Of a stretch of 13,392 nt of DNA, positions 6,142-13,392 are shown in pieces. Positions within the stretch are counted from its first letter, which is position 1. Every line of letters starts with the position of its first letter. Origin of the DNA: Chloroflexota bacterium (GTDB lineage Bacteria > Chloroflexota > Anaerolineae > UBA1429); contig JACIWY010000054.1 in NCBI GenBank assembly GCA_014360745.1, positions 1 through 13,392 of the forward strand, read 5' to 3'. The position numbers and the translations under genes were made by a program. The notes under the pieces are model-generated. The model ran no database searches. It had not been told where the DNA came from and saw nothing but the letters and a program-made list of their open reading frames with translations.

Positions 6142-7091
6142 CGGGCATTCTCCTGGTGACGCATCAACGAGATAAAGGCTTCTTCCATGCGCGGCGCCAT
6201 CTCGCGCATCCCTGCACAGCTGATGCCGTGTCGGGCCAGGTGGGCGACGATCTCTTGGCGGCGACGCTCCACGTCGTCCACAAAGAGGTGCAACATCCGC
6301 CCATAGGTCTGCACCTCCAGCACGCCCTCCAGCCCCTGCACCAGCGCCGCCGCCGGACGGAAGGGGGAGGGGGCAAATTCGAGCAGGCGGCCCGGCACCC
6401 GGCGCTTGATCGCTGCCGGGGTATCCACAGCCACCAGGCGGCCTTCGTGCATCAAGGCCACCTGGTTGCAGCGCTCGGCCTCGTCCATATAAGGGGTGCA
6501 GACCCAGATCGTCGTCCCTTTTTCTGCGCGCAGATTGCCCAGCAGCGTCCAAAACTCGCGCCGGCTCACCGGATCGACGCCCAGGGTGGGCTCGTCCAGC
6601 AACACCACCTGGGGTTCGTGCACCAGGCTACAAGCCAGGGCCAACTTTTTCTTCATGCCCCCCGAAAGGCGCGCAGCCAGCCGATCAGTGAATTCCTCCA
6701 AACCGGCAAAGGCCAACAGATCGGGGATGCGCCGCGCCTTTTCCTTCTCCGTGACCCCGTGCACATCGGCAAAGAAGCGCATGTTCTCCAACACGGTGAG
6801 ATCCGGCGGCAGGCTGAATTGCTGGGCGATGTAGCCCACCCGCTCGCGGATAGCATACGTGTCGCGTAACGAATCCAAGCCCAGGACGCGGCTTTCGCCC
6901 CCATCGCGCTTTAGCAACCCCATGATCGTGCGCGTCAGGGTGGTCTTGCCGGCGCCGTCAGGCCCGATGAGGCCGAACGTCTCGCCAGCGCTCACGGCCA
7001 GGTCCACACCATCCACGGCGTTCACCACCCCCTGTCGCGCCCTGAACCGCTTGCGCAGCCCACGAGCGATGATCACCTGTTCTCCATCCAT
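6138..7091 (-). CDS. ABC exporter ATPase with substituted switch histidine, N-terminal-YbhF-like half
   Basis: A 317-residue ATP-binding subunit. Walker A is GPDGAGKTT (43-51), the Q-loop is GYIAQQFSLPPDL (87-99), the signature is LSGGM (142-146) and Walker B is VVLLDE (162-167). Where the switch histidine is expected (THYMDEAE), the sequence reads CTPYMDEAE, with Pro200 replacing His. From memory, the first half of E. coli YbhF also has GPDGAGKTT and lacks this histidine, so the degenerate site is probably a family trait and not damage. The start at ATG 7091 follows GAGGGA, which overlaps the upstream TGA; the preceding permease gene is 8 bp away. The C-terminal tail (MEEAFISLM) resembles that of the other ATPase. 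It likely forms a heterodimer with one impaired and one competent ATP site. Confidence 0.92.
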   Translation of the reverse strand: MDGEQVIIARGLRKRFRARQGVVNAVDGVDLAVSAGETFGLIGPDGAGKTTLTRTIMGLLKRDGGESRVLGLDSLRDTYAIRERVGYIAQQFSLPPDLTVLENMRFFADVHGVTEKEKARRIPDLLAFAGLEEFTDRLAARLSGGMKKKLALACSLVHEPQVVLLDEPTLGVDPVSRREFWTLLGNLRAEKGTTIWVCTPYMDEAERCNQVALMHEGRLVAVDTPAAIKRRVPGRLLEFAPSPFRPAAALVQGLEGVLEVQTYGRMLHLFVDDVERRRQEIVAHLARHGISCAGMREMAPRMEEAFISLMRHQENAR

Positions 7092-7099
7092 CGCATCCC

Positions 7100-8233
7100 T
7101 CAATCGAGCCGCTTGCGAAATGTCTTGGCGGCCAGGATCATGATCAGAGACGAATACAAGGCCAGCACGGCCACATCCTGCCACAGGAACGACAACCCCA
7201 CCCCTTTGGTGATGATGCCCCTGGCGATGCGGATCGAATAGGTGGCCGGGATCAGGCTGCCGATAGCCTGCACCACAGCGGGCATCGGCGGGCGGGGATA
7301 GGTCAATCCGGTCAACATCATGGTCAACAAGAGCAACAAGCCGCTGATCTGTTGCGCCTCCTTCTGGGTGCTAGCCACTGCCGAGACGAGCAGCCCTAGC
7401 CCCAATCCCGAGACCACAAAGAGCCCCGATAGCCCCATGAAAAGGGCGACGCTGCCGCGAAACGGCACCTTGAACCAGAACACACCGACGGCGACGATGA
7501 TGACCATCTCTAGAAAACCCAACATGGCGTTGGGCACCAATTTGCCGATCATCATCTCCAAGGGCCGAACGGGCGTGGCCAGGATCTGTTCGCTGATCCC
7601 CAGTTCCCGCTCGCGAACCAACGTCATCGCCGTCTGGTTCACGGTGAGCACTTGCAGCAGCAGCGCAGCCAAGCCGGGCACCAAAAAGATCATGTCGTCC
7701 ATATTCGGGTTGTAGAGCACCCTGGTCGAGGTCTCGATGGGCATCCTCTCGCCCACCGGCAGGCCGAGCCGACGCACCTTTTGCCGCACCAGCTCGGTCG
7801 AATGGTTCTGGGCCACCATCGTCGCCGCGGCATAGGCCGCGCTCACCGCAAAGGCGTCCGAACCGTCCAGGATGACCAACGCCTGAGCCTCGCCGCGCGC
7901 CGTCTTGGCGGCAAAATTGGGCGGGATGACCACCCCCACCTTGACCTGCCCGCGATCGATGGCCCGCAAGGCTTCGGCCTCGTCGGCCACGTACAGGGTG
8001 ATATCGAAATAGTTGGAGGCGACGAGCGCATCGAGGAACTGCCGGCTGGCCTCGTCTTGGCTCAGATCGGCCACCGCCGTCGGCAGGTGATCCAGCGTCA
8101 ACGAGACCGCATAGGCAAAGAGGAACAGCTCTAACACCGGCATGATCAGGATCAACAGCAAGGTGCGCCGATCGCGCAACATCTGGATCGTCTCTTTACG
8201 CACCAGGGCGGACGTGCGACGTATGAACCCCAT
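7100..8233 (-). CDS. ABC-2-type exporter permease (YbhR/YbhS-like), second
   Basis: A 377-residue permease with ABC-2 topology. A cytoplasmic N-terminus (RKETIQMLRDRR) precedes TM1 (about 24-44). A large extracytoplasmic domain follows (about 45-178, with VADLSQDEASRQF and VGVVIPPNFA). Then come five hydrophobic segments from about residue 181 to 370, with the conserved cytoplasmic turn RERELGISEQILATPVRPLE (207-226). It ends in TFRKRLD, like the paralogue next door. ATG 8233 is preferred: GAGG overlaps the upstream stop with a six-base spacer. A TTG at 8245 would add four residues and overlap that stop. It forms the membrane pore with the other permease; ATP comes from the two ATPases downstream. 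Confidence 0.92.
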   Translation of the reverse strand: MGFIRRTSALVRKETIQMLRDRRTLLLILIMPVLELFLFAYAVSLTLDHLPTAVADLSQDEASRQFLDALVASNYFDITLYVADEAEALRAIDRGQVKVGVVIPPNFAAKTARGEAQALVILDGSDAFAVSAAYAAATMVAQNHSTELVRQKVRRLGLPVGERMPIETSTRVLYNPNMDDMIFLVPGLAALLLQVLTVNQTAMTLVRERELGISEQILATPVRPLEMMIGKLVPNAMLGFLEMVIIVAVGVFWFKVPFRGSVALFMGLSGLFVVSGLGLGLLVSAVASTQKEAQQISGLLLLLTMMLTGLTYPRPPMPAVVQAIGSLIPATYSIRIARGIITKGVGLSFLWQDVAVLALYSSLIMILAAKTFRKRLD

Positions 8234-8241
8234 TATCTGCC

Positions 8242-9378
8242 TCAATCCAGCCGCTGGCGAAAGGCCAGCGAAGCCAGCAATACGACACAGAACACATAGA
8301 GTATCAGGGCCGTGATCTGCCCGCCCAATTGCTCCGCACCCACGCCCTTGAGCACGATGCCCCGCGACACGGGGATGAAATGGGTCAATGGGAAGAGATA
8401 GCTCAGCACCTGCAACGCCGGCGGCATCCCCTCGCGCGGGAACATGAACCCGCTGAGCACCACCCCCAACAAGGCAAAGACCATGACCAGCTGGATGGTC
8501 TGGTTCTGGTTCTGCGAGATGGTCGAGATCAGCAGGCCCAGCGAAAGCCCGGCGCCTACATACAGCAACGATAGGCGTATGAACAGGCCGAAATCTCCCC
8601 GGAAGGGCACGCCAAAGCCGTACACGCCCAGGGCCAGGATGGACAGCATGTTGATCAAACCGATAAGGGCGTTGGGCGCGATCTTGCCGATCATCAGCTC
8701 CAGCGGTCGGATCGGCGTCACCAGCAGTTGCTCGATCGTTCCCGTCTCGCGCTCGCGGACGATGGCCGTGGCGATCATGGCCATGGTATGGGTCTGGATG
8801 ATCATGGCCAACATGCTGGGCAACAAGAACACCAAGTCGGCGAGGTTGGGATTGTATAGAATGCGCACCCGTGCCTCCAAGGGCACCAAGTTCAAGCCGG
8901 CGATCTGGCCAAGGCCGCTGCGTTGCAGTTGGCGGATGAGCACTTTGGCGCTGTGCGCCTGGGCGACGGCGGTGGCGGCGTCATAGGCGGAGCGGGCGGT
9001 GAACATGTCCGCACCATCGATGAGGATCAGAGCTTCGGCCTCGCCGCGCTGCTCTTGCGCGGCAAAGCGCGGCGGCAATACCACGCCCACCTGGGCCTCG
9101 TTGCGGTCGATGGCCTCGATGACCGCCCGCTCGTCGGGCACGTAGGCTACCACATCGAAAAAGCCTGAGGCGACCATGGCTTCCACAAACGCGCGGCTGG
9201 CGGCGTCTAGCGAGGCGTCGGCCACCACGGTAGGGATGTGCTCTACCGTCATGTGTACGGCAAAGCCAAAGAGCAAGAGCTGGATAAGGGGCACTGCCAG
9301 TAACACCATGAGCGTCCGCTTGTCGCGGACGATCTGCACAAACTCTTTGCTCAACACGGCCCAGATGCGCAATAGCAT
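8242..9378 (-). CDS. ABC-2-type exporter permease (YbhS/YbhR-like), first
   Basis: A 378-residue permease paralogous to the next gene. TM1 is about 22-43 after SKEFVQIVRDKRT. An extracytoplasmic domain spans about 45-180 (VADASLDAASRAFVEAMV, VGVVLPPRFA). Hydrophobic segments lie near 182-206, 228-252, 265-287, 295-314 and 352-372. The cytoplasmic motif RERETGTIEQLLVTPIRPLE is at 208-227 and the tail is AFRQRLD. ATG 9378 lies one base after the tetR stop (TGAGATG), with GAGGG in the end of tetR as ribosome site; this tight linkage ties the exporter to the regulator. The two permeases presumably form a heterodimer. Cargo is not predictable; relatives export drugs or other amphiphiles. Confidence 0.92.
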   Translation of the reverse strand: MLLRIWAVLSKEFVQIVRDKRTLMVLLAVPLIQLLLFGFAVHMTVEHIPTVVADASLDAASRAFVEAMVASGFFDVVAYVPDERAVIEAIDRNEAQVGVVLPPRFAAQEQRGEAEALILIDGADMFTARSAYDAATAVAQAHSAKVLIRQLQRSGLGQIAGLNLVPLEARVRILYNPNLADLVFLLPSMLAMIIQTHTMAMIATAIVRERETGTIEQLLVTPIRPLELMIGKIAPNALIGLINMLSILALGVYGFGVPFRGDFGLFIRLSLLYVGAGLSLGLLISTISQNQNQTIQLVMVFALLGVVLSGFMFPREGMPPALQVLSYLFPLTHFIPVSRGIVLKGVGAEQLGGQITALILYVFCVVLLASLAFRQRLD

Positions 9379-9379
9379 C

Positions 9380-10030
9380 TCAACCCTCGGCACCCCCTCG
9401 CGGCATGGATCCATCGCGGCGCCACAGACCGTATAACAGCAGATCGACCATACCCTCTGCCAGACGGCGGCGCTCGCTTTGGGTGGGCAGCTCCAAGGTG
9501 CCCAGCAAGATGGCCAACACCAACCCCAGGCTGGCGGAGAGGATCAGGCGGGCCGCCAGCGATAGGTCCACGTCGTCGCGCAGCGCTCCCGTCTTGGCCA
9601 GAGCTTTGATCTTGTTCGTGACACGCTCCACCAGGTCTTGCCCGCCGACGACAACCCATTCTTCAAAGATCTCGCGATCGCGCCACATCTCGCCGGCCAG
9701 GATGGCCAAAAGCTCGCGGTTCTCGCTGACGTAGGTGAGCATGTGTTCGAAATTCTCGACGAACGTCTCGCGATTGGCCTCCAGACCCTCCAGGGGCAAC
9801 GTCTCCTGAAAGAGGTTAGGGGCCACTTGCTCTACAATGTTGAGCAACAGGTCTCGCTTGCTGCCAAAGTATTTGTAAATGGTGCCCTCGGCGATATCCG
9901 CCTCTTGGGCGATCTCGCGGGTTGTGGCACGGTCGAACCCTTTGCGGCTGAAAACGCGCGCGGCTGCCTCCAGGATGGCCTGGCGGCGGCGTTGCGCTCG
10001 GCGAGAGAGGCGGTCGCTTTCGGTGAGCAT
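9380..10030 (-). CDS. TetR/AcrR-family transcriptional repressor
   Basis: A 216-residue regulator. The N-terminal helix-turn-helix has the classic TetR pattern: RRQAILEAAARVFSRKGFD (15-33) and TTREIAQEADIAEGTIYKYF (36-55), followed by GSKRDLL. The C-terminal helical domain (about 70-205) is variable and would bind ligand and form the dimer. ATG 10030 is chosen because AAGGAGG lies five bases upstream. An in-frame ATG at 10069 would begin inside the operator palindrome and lacks an SD site, though it would sit at the transcription start as a leaderless possibility. It is first in the exporter cluster, 1 bp from the permease, and so probably represses its own operon until a substrate-like ligand binds. 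In E. coli the TetR protein CecR (YbiH) heads the related ybhGFSR cluster. Confidence 0.93.
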   Translation of the reverse strand: MLTESDRLSRRAQRRRQAILEAAARVFSRKGFDRATTREIAQEADIAEGTIYKYFGSKRDLLLNIVEQVAPNLFQETLPLEGLEANRETFVENFEHMLTYVSENRELLAILAGEMWRDREIFEEWVVVGGQDLVERVTNKIKALAKTGALRDDVDLSLAARLILSASLGLVLAILLGTLELPTQSERRRLAEGMVDLLLYGLWRRDGSMPRGGAEG

Positions 10031-10050
10031 GGGGCCCTCCTTGGGGATAG

Positions 10051-10068
10051 TGAGTGAGCGCTCACTCA
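10051..10068. promoter_or_regulatory. TetR operator: perfect 18-bp palindrome
   Basis: TGAGTGAGCGCTCACTCA is a perfect palindrome of 9-bp arms between the tetR -10 box and its ribosome site, covering the predicted start of transcription. TGAGTGA/TCACTCA arms are a common type of TetR-family operator. Bound repressor would block initiation of its own operon. Identification rests on symmetry and position. Confidence 0.82.
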
Positions 10069-10070
10069 TT

Positions 10071-10104
10071 ATTATAGTATAACCCCAAAGAAGTGTAAGG
10101 TCAA
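10071..10104 (-). promoter_or_regulatory. Promoter(s) of the tetR-exporter operon
   Basis: Two overlapping sigma-70-like solutions exist on the minus strand. The better is TTGACC (10099-10104), 17 bp, TATACT (10076-10081), each 5/6. The other is CTTACA (10094-10099), 17 bp, TATAAT (10071-10076). Initiation would fall near 10064-10070, inside or at the edge of the operator palindrome. Confidence 0.75.
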
Positions 10105-10110
10105 AAATGC

Positions 10111-10146
10111 AGCCGCGGCGGTTTGGAGAAAAACCAACCCGCGGCT
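10111..10146. repeat. Inverted repeat between divergent promoters
   Basis: AGCCGCGG (10111-10118) and CCGCGGCT (10139-10146) are perfect 8-bp arms. A further 5-bp pair, GGTTT (10120-10124) with AAACC (10131-10135), sits inside. The element ends one base before the leuS -35 box and seven bases upstream of the tetR -35 box, so neither promoter transcribes it. It could be an operator or a cruciform-forming element; no T run follows. Confidence 0.5.
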
Positions 10147-10147
10147 A

Positions 10148-10176
10148 TTGACAAATCCCCCCGCGCGTGATATTCT
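10148..10176 (+). promoter_or_regulatory. leuS promoter (consensus sigma-70 type)
   Basis: TTGACA (10148-10153, perfect) is followed after 17 bp by TATTCT (10171-10176, 4/6), preceded by TGA as in an extended -10. Transcription would begin near 10183, about 290 nt upstream of the leuS start codon, leaving a long leader. Confidence 0.82.
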
Positions 10177-10205
10177 GTGCACAACGCAGTTACGTGCGGG
10201 GTATC

Positions 10206-10298
10206 ATGATCATGATGTCCGGGATGCCCAAGATGTCGCTTCTCTCTCTAGCTCGGCTCCCCCTAGGCGGGGAGCTTTTTGGGAGTTGGAGAGGCTGA
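10206..10298 (+). CDS. Leucine-rich leader peptide of leuS (30 aa)
   Basis: A 30-codon frame from ATG 10206 to TGA 10296-10298, about 23 nt after the predicted transcription start. Residues 12-20 read LLSLARLPL, and a sixth Leu is residue 24. The Leu codons are CTT, CTC, CTA, CTC, CTA, CTT; the CTG and TTG codons that dominate leuS are absent and CTA is rare there. Alternative ATGs at 10212 and 10215 are in frame. A GGGG (10198-10201) could serve as a weak ribosome site. Its proposed role is regulatory: ribosomes stalled for lack of charged Leu-tRNA would keep the stop-codon region free to pair and prevent terminator 2. No conserved protein domain is expected. Translation is unproven. Confidence 0.6.
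   Translation: MIMMSGMPKMSLLSLARLPLGGELFGSWRG
10256..10280 (+). terminator. Intrinsic terminator 1, inside the leader peptide frame
   Basis: GCTCCCC (10256-10262) pairs perfectly with GGGGAGC (10269-10275) around a 6-nt loop and is followed by five T (10276-10280). It overlaps codons 17-25 of the leader frame, so ribosomes reading that frame should prevent the hairpin. Confidence 0.75.
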
Positions 10299-10330
10299 GC
10301 GCGCTTTCAAAACGAATAAGTTGCCGCCAG

Positions 10331-10360
10331 GGCCTCATCCAACCGGGATGAGGCCTTTTT
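10331..10360 (+). terminator. Intrinsic terminator 2 (attenuator) upstream of leuS
   Basis: GGCCTCATCC (10331-10340) pairs perfectly over 10 bp with GGATGAGGCC (10346-10355) around AACCG and is followed by five T (10356-10360). It lies 33 nt after the leader stop and 115 nt before leuS. Nothing upstream on this strand other than the leader needs terminating, which suggests attenuation. Confidence 0.85.
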
Positions 10361-10475
10361 CATGGGGTGTGGGGCTATCCGTTCGTGGGGAACGACTACG
10401 CTCGTTCGGCGGCGAGCCCCAGCCCGCCCAAAACGGTGCGGCCAAGGTTCACCAGGCACCCAGGAGGCGAAGAGA

Positions 10476-13286
<2,811 letters not shown>

Positions 13287-13301
13287 AAGGTAAACCTTAA
13301 C

Positions 13302-13374
13302 GGGGCTCTGCGCTTCGGGTTGGCAGGCGAGGACGCCCGCGCCCCAACCTACCCGCCGGAGCGCAGAGCTCCCC
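13302..13374. repeat. Long imperfect inverted repeat downstream of leuS
   Basis: CTCTGCGCT (13306-13314) pairs with AGCGCAGAG (13360-13368). Outside it, GGGG (13302-13305) pairs with CCCC (13371-13374) past a 2-nt bulge. Inside it, GGTTGG (13318-13323) pairs with CCAACC (13344-13349), and GGCG pairs with CGCC around AGGA (13326-13337). No T run follows, so it is not a standard terminator. It resembles dispersed REP-like elements, though only one copy is visible here. Nothing else is seen up to the window end. Confidence 0.6.
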
Positions 13375-13392
13375 CTCTGCATCCGATGGACA

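Larger units (their letters stand above)
10183..10475 (+). promoter_or_regulatory. Putative leucine attenuator leader of leuS
   Basis: The leader contains, in order, a leucine-rich short reading frame (10206-10298), terminator 1 inside it (10256-10280), a segment around the frame's stop codon (10291-10296, GAGGCT) able to pair with the 5' arm of terminator 2 (10331-10336, GGCCTC), terminator 2 (10331-10360), and a structured stretch before the AGGAGG (10462-10467) of leuS. Known families with this layout (leuL, trpL, pheM) couple ribosome stalling at starved codons to antitermination. I found no T-box consensus (GGUGGNACCGCG-like), so a tRNA-sensing T-box is not supported. Mechanism is inferred from arrangement. 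Confidence 0.6.

Noticed and set aside
6142..6552. Fusion of an extra N-terminal domain to the second ATPase
   Set aside because: The open frame upstream of 6141 lies entirely within the first ATPase gene in another frame and reads as low-complexity Gly/Arg/Ala sequence. The ATGA overlap and AGGAG fix the start.
10148..10351. 67-codon + strand frame across the leuS leader
   Set aside because: It starts at a TTG inside the -35 box, so it would not be transcribed in full from that promoter, and it runs through both terminators. The 10206-10298 frame fits better.
10183..10475. T-box riboswitch in the leuS leader
   Set aside because: No recognisable T-box sequence (GGUGGNACCGCG-like) precedes terminator 2, and no clear Stem I specifier loop was found. 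The Leu-rich frame explains the layout better.
10362..10475. N-terminal extension of leucyl-tRNA synthetase from ATG 10362
   Set aside because: The 38 extra codons start right after a terminator, lack a ribosome site and do not resemble LeuRS. ATG 10476 has AGGAGG at ideal spacing.

Overview
The window is a GC-rich bacterial chromosome segment with strong Shine-Dalgarno sites and densely packed genes. It shows no phage, insertion-sequence or CRISPR signatures. No rRNA or taxonomic marker is present. The base composition, the form of the leucyl-tRNA synthetase and a palindromic element after it remind me of Chloroflexota (Anaerolineae-like) genomes. That placement is an impression rather than something the sequence proves.

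Layout. Positions 1-113 hold the tail of a membrane protein on the + strand. Positions 163-1766 (- strand) hold a D-2-hydroxyacid dehydrogenase followed by a flavodoxin-fold NAD(P)H:FMN oxidoreductase, probably one transcription unit with a promoter near 1805-1833. A DinB/YfiT-like four-helix protein (1862-2338, +) diverges from them. From 10030 down to 2358 (- strand) runs a seven-gene ABC-2 exporter cluster: TetR regulator, permease, permease, ATPase, ATPase, HlyD-type adaptor, HlyD-type adaptor. The first five genes are spaced from -4 to +8 bp. The gene set matches the E. coli cecR-ybhGFSR cluster, but the fused ATPase YbhF appears here as two overlapping genes, and there are two adaptors instead of one. 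A perfect 18-bp palindrome covers the tetR transcription start and is the likely autoregulatory operator.

Positions 10476-13286 (+) encode leucyl-tRNA synthetase (leuS), with an insertion of about 100 residues in or next to the editing domain. Its leader, about 290 nt long, is the most interesting part of the window. A consensus promoter (10148-10176) is followed by a 30-codon reading frame (10206-10298) with five leucine codons in nine and none of them CTG or TTG. One intrinsic terminator lies inside this frame and a second, stronger one lies 33 nt after its stop codon. The stop-codon region can pair with the 5' arm of the second terminator. This is the arrangement expected of ribosome-mediated (leuL/pheM-type) attenuation, here apparently controlling a leucyl-tRNA synthetase.

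Working model: TetR senses a compound and derepresses an efflux pump made of two permeases, an asymmetric ATPase pair and two envelope adaptors. Separately, leuS expression is set by how fast ribosomes read leucine codons in its leader.
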